In this document: positions 1 through 12,600 of the stretch, piece by piece
Numbering within the stretch: the stretch's first letter is position 1
Layout: each line of letters opens with the position of its first letter
Origin: Prinsepia uniflora
Taxonomy: Eukaryota; Streptophyta; Magnoliopsida; Rosales; Rosaceae
Assembly: GCA_032719365.1 (NCBI GenBank)
Contig: CM064875.1
Location: forward strand, 14,123,816-14,187,815
DNA length: 64,000 nucleotides
Reading direction: 5' to 3'
Notes under the pieces: generated by a model
The model's database searches: none
What the model was told of the DNA's origin: nothing
The model's input: only the letters and a program-made list of their open reading frames with translations
Position numbers and translations under genes: made by a program

Positions 1-1322
1 TTCTGCCAAAAAGAAGAAAACTCAGCCACTCGTTCCCAGCATCCCTGGGTACGAACACCCTGACAACTTGTATGAGAATCGAGAATTACCCTCGATTCTC
101 AATAATAATGACTGTAACCACTCCGATACTAGTGTCTGCTACAACCTCGTGCGGACCTAACCAACAGACCTTGCTACCAAGACTCCGCAGAATCGTCTAC
201 TACAATAATCAATGAGCGAACCGTGCTGCGTCAACCAATCCATTCCCAAGACAACATCCAAGGCATGGATATCCATAAGGATTAGATCAACTAGCGAATC
301 TACATCCTCAACTCTCACCGGGCACCTCCGAATCATCTGATTCAGAAGGTACACGATGCCCATCGGGGTGCCAACACCCATTTCGCAATCTAAGGCTGAT
401 ACCACACAGTCAAGCATACCACCACAACTCCTCAAAATAAAAGAATGGATAGCCCAAAACATCAAATAGCACACGTACAACAAGATTCGAGATACACTAA
501 GTACCTGTACCGACACCGGGTGTCGTCCATCCTTGTTGCATCGTGACAGCAATTATACGAGCTCGTGGTCCAGTAGCCTGTCCGAGCCCACGTGCTCCAC
601 GTCTCGCATTACCAGTTCCGCTCAGTCCTCGGCCTCCGATAGTGTTGGGAGCCGAACCTTGCACCACACCGGTGCCTCCCGTATCGTTACCCAAGTGCAC
701 AGCTGGACAATCCCGAGCATAGTGACCCGAACCTCTGCATGCAAAGCAAATGATTACACCCAGTCCCTCAGCCGACTTACTGGATGCACCATTCCGAGGA
801 AATTTCGATCCCGATTTCTGGGAACTCCAAAAGCGACCTGGCCCTCCTCGGCCACGCGATGATGTTCCACAACTGTGTCCTCCCTTCGCTCCTCTACGGC
901 TCACTGTTCCAAGACACGGTCGATCCCTACGTCGTCCCTCACCAGATAATTGTAGTGCCCGGTGTGTCGCCACGCTAGACTCGACACGAACCGCGGCATC
1001 CACCATGTTCTTCAGGGTAGCATGACAGACAGTTGTCATACCCGCTCGGATCCCCTCGGAGCCCAAGCTCAAACCTTAGACATTTATCCTTCTCCGTCCT
1101 CACAAAGGCCGCTGCGAAGCGATAAAGTCTCACAAAGGCCTGCCCATAATCCGTTACTGACATATCACCTTGCTCAAATCGTAAAAACTCTGCCTCGCGG
1201 GCAGCGTGAAAAGATAGCGGGTAGGTCTGGTGATCCAAGAATTTCGCACGAAAGTCCTCCCAAGTAGTCGTGTGGACCGACCAACCAGACATCTCCAGGC
1301 CGTACCACCATTGGTACACATC
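1..1322 (-). pseudogene. Ty3/gypsy gag-protease remnant, running off the left edge
   Basis: On the minus strand, about 1320 to 975 encodes the middle of a retrotransposon gag domain, with the motif YQWWYGLEMSGW and then WEDFRAKFLD and EFLRFEQGDMSVTDY. From about 1072 to 497, in another frame, there is a basic glycine/arginine-rich tail with one CCHC zinc knuckle, CFACRGSGHYARDC, which binds RNA in the gag family. From about 552 to 157 the protease C-terminal motif VVLGMDWL is readable. Gag forms the particle and the aspartic protease matures the polyprotein. The domain order fits gypsy elements, with pol expected beyond base 1. The gag N-terminus is missing and frames change near 1000 and 520, so this is a dead relic. 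The 1-160 stretch resembles 5400-5640, which suggests that the neighbouring element descends from the same family. Confidence 0.8.
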
Positions 1323-1324
1323 TC

Positions 1325-3212
1325 CAGGCCGAAGTCGCGCCTCCCCAGGCTTCCCGACAACGAATCGTGCGTCGTGACCTCTCCGGAAGGAACACATCTC
1401 AAACCGGAGGCGAGCGTCGTATCGTTGATCGCCGTGCACATAGCACCCGTCGCGACCACGATTTAGACCCGAAGGTCGTAAATAGCGTCATATGCCCGAG
1501 ATAAAACCAAATGGGTCTCATACTCGAGCTTATCCTTTTAAAATCCAAAACCAAATCATTTAAATCAATAAAGAAATACAGACCCGTATAGGTACTGTAT
1601 AGGGCCGAAACCTCGAAATACTTGCCTATACGTAACCACACATCCAAATGCACTCATGGCATCACAAACAAGTATTTAAAACATATAATAAACATTTATG
1701 CATGTACCAATTTAGAAAACAAGGTCCACTCACAGACTGTCCGAGCTGCCGCCTCGATTTGCGTGTCATACGGCTCCCCGAGCCGATCACCGTCACCGGG
1801 ACTCCCAAACCTGTCCAAATTTTAATATAAGGTTACTAACTACTTAATTAACCTCCCATTAAAGCCCCGTAATTTTCCTGAACTTTTAACTATTTTTAAT
1901 CCCGATCTGAAACCTTCTGATGCCCCGAACATTATCGAGACGGTGTCCGATCGACACGAAACCAGTCCCAAAATGTTCGTTACATCGAATAGAACGTTTT
2001 CTGTGTTGAACACTTCCCCAGATTCTCCTCCACGTGCCGCCTGAAGTGGCTGCGCGTGGAAGCCACGCGCTAGTGAACAATGTCGTCTCCTACCTCGGTC
2101 AGACCGGTCTGGTTTTCTCTGTAACTTGGACCGGCGTGACCGGTTGAAGCTCCTACATGGTCCAATCTTCACCGATTTCACTCCTAATCGATCCTAATCT
2201 TCATATAATCATCCTAGGAATCTAACCCAATCGATTAGAAGTCCTAAAACCTCTAAAACCCGACCGGTTTGATTTTCCCCTCACGGTTCGAAATTTCAAA
2301 ATCCACCCCAGGGCTTCCCGACGTCTAGCCACCCTCAAAACCTCTCTAATAACTCCCTAGCAACCTATTTAACTCAAACCAATCGTCCAAATCGACCCAT
2401 AACAACATAAATGAAAAATGGATTGAAATCGTTTAAAACCGATACCTGTGCACGGTTTCCTCCTCCGCCGCCACGGCGGCTCTGCCTGGCCAGCCACCAC
2501 TTCCAGCCAGTCCTCCTCACTTCTCTAGCCTCTCTCAAATGATCACAGGGTCAAGGTTTTGGGTTGTGGATGAAAGGGTTAATAGGGTTGGGTTTTGGGT
2601 GGATGGAAAAATGGAAAATGGTCGATGCAATTGGAAGGAGAGATGCATGAATGAAAATGAATGGCCAGTGGATGGGTGACAAGTGTCACTCATCCATTGG
2701 GCCTCCATAAAATATCTGGGCCCCACTAAAGTCCAAAAGTGCAACCGTCTCGTAATTCGTGCAATAGGACACTCGAACTTCCTTGAACCGTAACTTCGCC
2801 GTCGAACGTCCGAATTCGACGTGCCGCCTGTCTATGGATTCGTATCGTCCTTATCTACGTAACAGTCTTCGGCTCTCGGTCATCAAACCTCGTGGTCAAA
2901 AAGTCAACATTTGTCCCTTTTTAACTAAAATTACCAAAATGCCCCTAAACTTCCGAACGTCATAACTTCCTCCTCGAATGTCGGAATAGAACGTGTCACT
3001 TGTCTATGAACTCGTGACTTCACGAACTACGTCACGGTCATCGGTCAAAGTCCATTTGACCAACATAATGAAAAGTCAACGTTTTACCACGACTAGGGGC
3101 AAAACGATCATTTTGCATCATTCGTACGATTTCGCCTAACTAATCACCGATTAACCTCACTAATCGTGATTAGTCACTAATCTAATCTTGGAATTCGGGA
3201 CGGGTCGTTACA
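1325..3212 (-). repeat. Truncated 3' LTR of the 1325-9613 element
   Basis: It is collinear with 7725-9613 of the 5' LTR, including the start TGTAACGACC on the minus strand and GTCCACTCACAG at 1724-1735. Similarity stops near 1325, where gag sequence of a related element begins in the same orientation. The last ~1.2 kb of the LTR is missing. Confidence 0.8.
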
Positions 3213-3226
3213 ACCTTCCCTCCTTA
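3213..3226 (-). other. Polypurine tract next to the 3' LTR
   Basis: The minus strand reads AAGGAGGGAAGGT immediately before the LTR start TGTAACGACC. A polypurine tract in this position primes plus-strand DNA synthesis in LTR retrotransposons. It shows that the repeat ending at 3212 is the 3' LTR. Confidence 0.8.
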
Positions 3227-6200
3227 ATTAATTTCGTCCTCGAAATTCCAACCGACCTAATTCCAACCGTTCTTCCCTCCGTAATTTAGTTTCATTCTCG
3301 AAACTACAACTATCCTGATTCCACATCCACCTCGTGGAAAGTAGAATTGACCTCGAAACACGTGTACACTCGTACACCCACTAACCAGAATGATGCTCGT
3401 CTGCAACCAGACGTACCCCTAACACTCTCGTTACATCGACTACACTCGACCACGTTGAATGACAGTAATTACATGTTCCGAACTGACGCCACTTGTCAAT
3501 CTACCCTTTCACTGACACAAACAACTAGACAGTTCTTTGCTCAATCACTAAAAATCTTCACGTCTACTCCCACCGGGAGTCATCAGACCTCACTGAACGA
3601 TTCTCGTTGACACCTTCGACAAACTGTCACCACTTGACAGTCGCTAGTCGAAAACTGACACCATACCCACTTGTGGTTACACTAACCACCAACTCACTCA
3701 ACCTGAGTATCCAACTTGTGTGTAACTGGACTCACCAGAATCACTATGACCCAATGCACAATATCCAATGTCCAGTTCACGTTCTCGACCAATCCAATGG
3801 TATCGGGACTAGCCGACTACCAACACGCTCACCAACGTACCCATGGTATAACCTATATACCGTCACCAGGCACAACAAGTCTACCTGGTATTGTACCTTG
3901 AACAACGTACAAGGTACGTACATCTACCCATCAACCAGACTACAACCACCTAGGTCATAGCCAATCACGTTTCACTTCACTTGTCCAATCCAGCATTAGA
4001 CAAATCGAAACTCCAACCCATCATCTATTTCCAAATCCGAATCCGAATCCGCAATTTCGTAAGAAATCCCGAATCCAAACCCAGAAATCATATCCATAAC
4101 CATGTCCAAATCTGAATCCGAAATTGTCATTCCGTAAGCTAGCATTTGGAATAACCATTCAGAACCCAAATCCATAAAAAGAAAATCCACAGTTAAGCTC
4201 TAGAATCAAATCCTGAATCGTCACCCAGAATCCGATTCCAAAACCCAAATCCAAAAATCCTCTTTCAAGTTCCAAAATCAAATCCTGAATCGTCATCCAG
4301 AAATCTGATTCCAAAACTCGAAATCTCGTTCTCGTCTACCGAGACGCACTATATCCGAACCTATCGGATACCTGTTCAAACGATTACCACAATATAATCG
4401 ATTGACTTCATAGGGAAGCCAATCCCAACATTAACACAACTCTATGTCTGACAAAATCCGACCTCGTTAGACACCTACTCGCTCAAGTAACAAGCCATAT
4501 GGGATTCACTTCGAAAAAGAAGTTCAGTCCCAACATCCTCAACTCAAACGTCCGAGTAAAAGTGATAAACTTTCCAACTATCTGGATCATCAAGATCACG
4601 ATCCAGATCCATAACGATACCCAAAGTCCTAAACCAATTCCCACATCTAAACAGATTAGTCAACGACGAGACACGCCCAGACTGTGGGTTCTCACTGATT
4701 ACCTCGTATCAATCCTTGTCATTCCACCTAGGAAAAATCAAGAATGATACACGATAATGACGCCAACATTCATCCTACGTGAATGCGAACAAAACTCGCT
4801 GCGTTCACCACGCCACATAATCCAACATCGTCTGCCACCAAGCAGAAATGAGAAATCTAAGTCACCTAACTTCGATTTACTCAATTCCTCTTGATGACCC
4901 AAAACAAATCCCGGGTCCACCAACCAATACACGATCGGTCTACTAGTGGCAAACAACAACATCTACATCATCTACCATCATATGCCATAATCTACCGTCA
5001 TCCACCGTCATCTACCATGGTAGAACCTGAGAAGTCACCCAAAATGACTTCGAAATACCCAATACCAATGCGGAAAACCCACATTCAACTCGTCACCTCA
5101 ATCGCAACCTCTCGTGATTCCGAAGTTCCAACAAGATTGGAAACAACATACCCGGACATCAACCACGTGTCCCCTAACCAATTTAACTCTATCTGAGATC
5201 CACTCTGGGACTACAGACACCCAACATATGCACATCACGACGGATGTGACACAACGTCATCACAATCACCGGCACCAGCACCAGCACGAGTACCAGCATT
5301 AACGCATTATCACCTGCACTAGTATCAGCACACAGGCATCCACACTAGTAGCAGCACACTAACACCAGCACACCGTGTGCAAAACTGACAACCCTGGATC
5401 TCCGCTAATACCGAGCGACGATCCCCTACCTCTGCTCGAATAGGAGAAACTCTGCCTCTGTCGTACCCAACAACTCTGGGTACAGTCACCCTGACCTTTC
5501 ATACGGGAAAAGGAAACGCTCCCCGAACGTCCCCGATTCCCAACAATCGTAACTACAACCACTCTCGGTAGTAGTGCCTGCCACAGACTCGCGCAGACCT
5601 CACTACCAGACATCGCTATCGAGACTCCGCATCCAATGGAATCAACCGCCCGTACCAACTACTCTATATCCCACTCAGGGATTTCATCGACAAGTACCAA
5701 CCCAGGTAACCTGTCCAACCAACTCTAACATGTCGTAACTCGACCCAACCAAAGGTCGTCTACCAGGTCGCCCGTGACCTTTGTTTCACCAAACCACAAC
5801 TACGGTAGTACGACAACCAACTAAGTTTAACTGATAAATACAACCTCGACTGCGAATTGCAGTTCCATTATGAACTATAGGACTCGACCGACGATCTCAT
5901 CAAAGTCGAGACCACACGCCAACTCCACTTTCTGAACCATACACCCAAGGTAGGGTTCTACAATCACACTCTAGGGTTCCCCTGAACCCAACTGCAAGCT
6001 ACCAACTGCAGAACAATCCACAATTTGACCGACCCCGCGGTCTTGACATCTAAAAGACGTCAATCAAATCCTACCGTAAATCCAACTAGGATTCCACGAA
6101 TTCGGCTGCTCCCAATAGCATAGCCACCAAATACAACAAGATCCGACCATCGAATGGTCACAACACCGAACCAATCGTCGGAACCAATCCAACGACATCT

Positions 6201-6505
6201 TGAAAGACGATCCCTACTAACCATCTCACTACCACAACTCTCAAGTACGAATACGTTCATCCTTCCATAGGGTCTCACTCTGCCAACCTCGACAGAACTA
6301 TGGCAACCCCAGCATCTAGTGCCGAACCAAGACGTTCCACGATTCAATCCTACTAACTATCGTACCGGCACCCTAACTATCAGGTTGACCACGAACTGTA
6401 GCCCCTTAAGATATCACATCCTCGACCTGCGTAAGGCGTAGTACGCAAAACACGCTCTGGAATTCAGAGTAACACGAGCAACCATGCTCTGATAAGCAAT
6501 CCTAT
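3213..6505 (-). other. Decayed interior of gypsy element, no intact ORF
   Basis: This 3.3 kb stretch lies between primer site and polypurine tract. I see no reading frame with recognisable gag, RT or integrase motifs. The part at 5400-5640 resembles the post-protease stretch at 1-160. A run around 4020-4320 is made of short imperfect repeats of the type 'aatccgaatcc' and 'cagaatccgattccaaaa'. Confidence 0.6.
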
Positions 6506-6517
6506 GCTCTGATACCA
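6506..6517 (-). other. Primer binding site (initiator tRNA-Met type)
   Basis: The minus strand reads TGGTATCAGAGC three bases after the LTR end. This is the standard plant retrotransposon sequence complementary to the 3' end of initiator tRNA-Met and sets the element's orientation. A second, similar TATCAGAGC lies about 20 bases further downstream near 6483-6492. Confidence 0.85.
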
Positions 6518-6520
6518 CGC

Positions 6521-9500
6521 TGACAGGACCCATCCCAATCCCCCCCGGGATTAGTGCGGGATGACCCTGCTCCCGTCTGACACGAAGTGTCAGACAAGGG
6601 ATATTTCCAAACTTTGCCCTCCCGGGCTATCAGAGTACGCCAGGATCCGGAGGAGGTATGTGATATCTCGGTCTCTGCTACAGTCCACATCCGATGTCAA
6701 CCTGAAGGGCAGTCAAAACATTAAAAGCTATGAGTGGAAAAAACAAGAGTTTATAAAAACATTTCATAAGAAGACATTTGTACCCTTCACTAAAAAGCAT
6801 GCATGCATTCGAAAACCATTTAACCCAATGGAACCCATATGTGGGAACTAAGCCCAAAACCAAGATTTAAAGAACCATAATGAAAACGACCATACGGGCC
6901 ACTGCCCAAATCCTGTGTAAACACACATCATATATAATATCATATATCTCATAAAACATACATCATATATACATATAATTCACACAACCAATCCTGTCAC
7001 GGTTTCCAAAGCTACGCGCGTGCTACCCAGGTCTCAATCCGAGTCTTCTCAAAGTCAAGATCAATGTACGCAGACCACTGAGCCTACCCGAGGTAATAGT
7101 AACCATAGCTTTCCTGCGAGTAAGGAACCCAACTGGGGGTTGACTCCACTCAGTCGGTGCTCCGTGACTACTCCAGGGTCCACCTAGGCCAACGACCCTC
7201 CCCGGGGGAGATAATAGAAGTAAAGGAAGGTATATGAATACATATATATACATAACATAAACATTCATGCCCGGTTCCCTTGAACCGTCATGATCCATAA
7301 CATTCATTATAAGGCTTCATGCCGGTTCCCATAAACCGTCATGAACCAGAATGACCTGACAAAGGTTCATGCCAGTTCCCATAAACCATCATGAACCACA
7401 ATGACCTGTCCAGAGTTCATGCCGGTTCCCGTAAACCGTCATGAACTTGGAAATCCATCTAGGATCCCTGACCCGAAATCATCAGTGTAAAACAATTGGG
7501 TCTCGTGCCCGAACATATGACTCAACTGGGCACCGTGCCCGATATCTAAGGGTCAGTCACGACTCCGATCATAGTGATGTGTGCAACCATCCATCCAGGA
7601 CCGCCCTCAATCCTGGTATGTCATCGTGAACGAATCAACCGACGCGACCACCACAAGATCATGGTACACTCATCACCGATCGATATCTTGAACCGTCTGC
7701 ACTCCGAAGTCGAGCCTCCCCAGGCTGACCGACAACGAATCGTGCGTCGTGACCTCTCTGGAAGGAACACATCCCAAACCGGAGGCGAGCGTCGTATCGT
7801 TGATCGCCGTGCACATAGCACCCGTCGCGACCACGATTTAGACCCGAAGGTCGTAAATAGCGTCATATGCCCGAGACAAAACCAAATGGGTCTCATACCC
7901 GAGCTTATCCTTTTAAAATCCAAAACCAAATCATTTAAATCAATAAAGAAATACAAACCCGTATAGGCACTGTATAGGGCCGAAACCTCGAAATACTTGT
8001 CTATACGTAACCACACATCCAAATGCACTCATGGCATCACAAACAAGTATTTAAAACATATAATAAACATTTATGCATGCACCAATTTAGAAAACAAGGT
8101 CCACTCACAGACCGTCCGAGCTGCCGCCTCGATTTGTGTGCCATACGGCTCCCCGAGCCGATCACCGTCACCGGAACTCCCAAACCTGTCCAAATTTTAA
8201 TAGAAGGTTACTAACTACTTAATTAACCTCCCATTAAAGCCCCGTAATTTTCCTGAACTTTTAACTATTTTTAATCCCGATCCGAAACCTTCCGATGCCC
8301 CGAACATTATCGAGACAGTGTCCGATCGACACGAAACCAGTCCCAAAATGTTCGTTACATCGAATAGAACGTTTTATATGTTGAACACTTCTCCAGATTC
8401 TCCCCCACGCGCAGCCACGCGCCGCCTGAAGTGGCTGCATGTGGAAGCCACGCGCCAGTGAACAGTGTCGTCTCCTACCTCGGTCAGACCGGTCCGAACC
8501 GGTCCGGTCCGGTTTTCTCTGCAACTTGGACCGGAGTGACCGGTTCAAGCTCCTACACGGTCCAATCTTCACCGATTTCACTCCTAATCGACCCTAATCT
8601 TCATATAATCATCATAGGAATGTAACCCAATCGATTAGAAGTCCTAAAACCTCTAAAACCCGACCAGTTTGATTTTCCCCTAACGGTTCGAAATTTCAAA
8701 ATCCACCCCAGGGCTTCCCGACGTCTAACCACCCTCAAAACCTCTCTAATAACTCCCTAGAAACCTATTTAACTCAAACCAATCGTCCAAATCGACCCAT
8801 AACAACATAAATGAAAAATGGATTGAAATCGGTTAAAACCGATACCTGTGCATGGTTTCCTCCTCCGCCGCCCTCGGCGGCTCTGCCTGGCCAGCCACCA
8901 CTTCCAGCCAGTCCTCCTCACTTCTCTAGCCTATCTCAAATGATCACAGGGTCAAGGTTTTGGGTTGTGGATGAAAGGGTTAATCGGGTTGGGTTTTGGG
9001 TGGATGGAAAAATGGAAAATGGTCGATGCAATTGGAAGGGGAGATGCATGAATGAAAATGAATGGCCAGTGGATGGGTGACAAGTGTCACTCATCCATTG
9101 GGCCTCCATAAAATATCTATGTCCCACTAAAGTCCAACTGTGCAACCGTCTCGTAATTCGTGCAATAGGACACTCGAACTTCCGTGAACCGTAACTTCGC
9201 CGTCGAACGTCCGAATTCAACGTGCCACCTGTCTATGGATTCATATCGTCCTTATCTACGTAACGGTCTTCGGCCCTCGGCCATCGGACCTCTTGGTCAA
9301 AAAGTCAACATTTGTCCCTTTTTAACCAAAATTACCAAAATGCCCCTAAACTTCCGAACGTCATAACTTCCTCCTTGAATGTCGGAATTGAACGTGCCAC
9401 CTGTCAATGAACTCGTGACATCACGAAATACGTCACGGTCATCGGTCAAAGTCCATTTGACCACCAGAAAGAAAAGTCAACGTTTTGCCACGACTAGGGG

Positions 9501-9613
9501 CAAAACGGTCATTTTGCATCGTTCGTCCGATTTCGCCTAACTAATCACCGATTAACCTCACTAATCGAGATTAGTCACTAATCTAATCTTGGAATTCGGG
9601 ACGGGTCGTTACA
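6521..9613 (-). repeat. 5' LTR of the 1325-9613 gypsy element (~3.1 kb)
   Basis: On the minus strand the repeat begins TGTAACGACCCGTCCCGAA and ends GGGTCCTGTCA, so it has canonical TG...CA ends. It matches the solo LTR at 38647-41849 nearly end to end. Relative to that copy it carries about 300 extra bases around 7555-7862. It contains a block of ~50-bp palindromic repeats around 7265-7445 and the sequence GTCCACTCACAG at 8099-8110. Confidence 0.85.
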
Positions 9614-9699
9614 TGCTACCACGACCACAGGTGGGGGGGAGGGGGCGCCACCTAGGGTTTCAACACTAGGATGAAACTAGAGAGAAAGTATACGAAAAA

Positions 9700-12600
9700 T
9701 GTAACGACCCGTCCCAAATTCTGGGATTAGATTAGTGACTAATTAAGGATTAGTGAGTTAATTGGTGATTAGTCGAGTGAATACGGACGGACGGTGTAAA
9801 ATGACCTTTTTACCCCTAAACTGGGCAAAATGTTGACTTTTGACTCGGGGAGTCAAACGTAAGAAAACCGATGACCGTGACGTAGATCGGGACGTCACGA
9901 GTCCGTAGACAGGCGGCACCTGAAAATTGTACGTCGAACGGAGAAGTTATGGTCACAGGATCGAAATCTGGAATTTCGCATCTCGGGATTCGAATAAAAT
10001 AATCCTAAAATCTGATTGGGCAAATATTTTATGTGGGGCCCTTGGATAAGTGACAAGTGTCACTCATCCCATTGGTGGCTTCCCTAAAAAGTGGATCTGG
10101 TTTGTGATTGGGGGATTAATTAACCATTAATTAATATTTTTTTATTCAATTCACTCTCATTCTCTCTCTTCTTCCCTGCGTATCATCTTCTTCATTTCTC
10201 TCTAACAAACACACGACACAACTACACACATAGCCTTCAAACTTCATCTTTTTCTTGTGAACCCTGAATGGAAATTAGAGAGAAGATCGAGACGAGTCGA
10301 ATGGTGGCCACGGGTCGAGCCGTCGTGGACGGCGGTGCACGGTGGCCTGGTTCGGAGGCAAGGGACAGATTTGGTTCAAAAATCATAGTTTTCAGTTTTG
10401 GAGCTTGTTGATCGACTTGGATGACCCTGGGGAGTTCCTAGAACCCATACGAATCGAATGGGATTGGTTTCGTGGACCGTCGTGGACGATGGCCTGCAAA
10501 ACCCGAGAGGTATGAGTTTTAACTTAAAAATGGAAACTCGTGTTTGGTGGGTTGCTAATCAAATTGATTGATCAGGTGAGGTTCTGGAAGTTGTTAGGAG
10601 CCCAGAGTACTTGGAATCACGGCCAACAGTGACCGGAATCGTTGGAACTAGACGGCGGAAGTTTGGTGTGTGATCGAGAATCGGGGAGGTAACTTCCAGC
10701 CCTTATTTTCTAACTTTGAAACCATAAATCGACTAGAATTAAGGGGAAAAAGCTGTAGGGATTAGATTAAGCTGAAACGAGGTCGAAAATGGCGTTGAAC
10801 CGGTCTCACCGGTTCGGGTTGGATCGGGTCGGTCTGGACCAGTCTGAACTGGGTCGACCTGAGGTAGGGGATGATGAACAGTGCGGCACGTGGCTTTCAC
10901 GTGCAGTCACTTGCGATGGCGCGTGAGGGTGTGTGGGCCCTCTTTTTTAGGCACGATAAACATGAATTATAATCTATTCGATATAACGAACATTTTGGGA
11001 CTGGTTTTGTGTCGATCGGATATCATTTCGATATAGTTCGGGGTGTCCGAAGGTTTAGGATCGAGTTTAAAAATATTTTAAAATTCGGGAAAATTACGAG
11101 GCTTCAATGAGAGGTTAATAAGGTAGTTAGTAACCCTTTAGTATGATTTGGACAGGTTTGGGAGTCCCGGTGACAATGATTAGCCAGGGGAGGCTTATGA
11201 CACGCATATCGAGGCGGTAGTTAGGACGGTCTGTGAGTGGACCTTGATTTCTAGACTGTGATGCATGCATAAATGTTTATATGTTTTAAATATATAATTT
11301 CTATATGATTTCTATCATGATGATTATCGAGGTTTATGGTTTTACACTGATTATACGTGCTTATGGTTTCAGTGATGGTTTGATGAAATGGTTTTGGATT
11401 TGAAAAGGTAAACTCGGATATGAGACCCATTTGTTTTGGAAACCCTCGGACCTGAAGTCCATTTTAGTTACATTATTGGGCTAGGGGTCCAATTGGTTCG
11501 TGGATTAATGGATTGATTTCGGATTTGAAAATATGAAATCGAGCATGAGACCCATTTAATTTACGAACTTTCGGACTTCGAGTCCCTTTGATTTAATAAG
11601 GCATCGGGCTGGAGACCCATTTGGTTTACATGATCAAGCTTGAGGCCCAGTTAGCTTACATGATCGGGCTTGAGGCCCAGTTGATTATGATATCGGGCAT
11701 GAGTCCCATTATGATTTATGAATGAGATTTCGGGTCGGGGACCCATAAATGGATTTCTTGATTCATGACGATTTTATGGGAAACCAGACATGAACCCTTT
11801 GAAAGATTTGAAAGGTTTTGAGAATGATTGCGAAATGGTTTTTCTTATACCATCCTTTTATTTATGGATTGTCTCCCCCGGGGAGGGTCGTTGGCTTGAG
11901 TGGATCCCGGAGTAGTCACGGGGCACTAACTAAATGGAGTCGCCCCCGTCGGGTACCTTACTCTCAGGAAGGCATTTATGGATTATAACCCCCAGAGAGG
12001 GTCATTGATCTGTGGACATTGACCTGGGTGGACCATGGGGAGACTTGGGATTTGAGACCCCGGGTAGCACGCGTGTAGCTTTGGAAACCGTGACAAGATT
12101 GGTTATATGACATTTGGTAAACACGATTTCTTGGATCTATGAAATGGTGTTTTGTGAATGGTAAATGGATTTGGGCAATGACCCACATACTCGGATTTAT
12201 GGTTTTGGGCTGAGTTCCAACATCTGGTTTTTCGTAAACGATTATATTATTTTGGAAACGAAATGGTTTTAAGAAATGGTTTTCGAATGCATGCATTAGT
12301 TTTGCGTGGAGGGTATAAATGTGTTTTCTTATAAACGTTTTCTGAACTTATTATTTATTTTTTGTCCACTCACAGTCTTTTATGTTTTCGATACCCTCCA
12401 GGTTGATGCGGTGCGGGCTGTTGTTAGTGAGACGGAGACATCACACACGTGATCCACAGTGATGCTGCGAACTCTGGTTAACTCAAGTTGGTTTTTGGTA
12501 CGTTCAACTGAATATCCCTTGTCTGGCTTACGTGTTCCATGGAGGTTAGATAGGTGTTTATCCTAATGATGATTTCGGATTTGGTTTTGGATTTCGATGG

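Larger units (their letters stand above)
1325..9613 (-). mobile_element. Gypsy LTR retrotransposon with decayed interior and truncated 3' LTR
   Basis: Reading the minus strand, a 5' LTR (9613 to 6521) is followed by a tRNA-iMet-type primer site, a long interior without intact ORFs, a polypurine tract and a second LTR (3212 to about 1325). The two LTR copies align closely through about 1.88 kb and differ mainly by scattered substitutions. The second LTR lacks its last ~1.2 kb and abuts a gag fragment instead. The interior at 5400-5640 is alignable by eye to the post-protease region at 1-160, but no RT or integrase motif was found. The element therefore looks non-autonomous or heavily decayed. 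No target duplication can be tested because one end is missing. Confidence 0.8.

Noticed and set aside
7300..7445. CRISPR-like array because of regularly spaced palindromic repeats
   Set aside because: This is a plant LTR. The spacers are not unique and the block recurs in the other LTR copy at 39440-39720.
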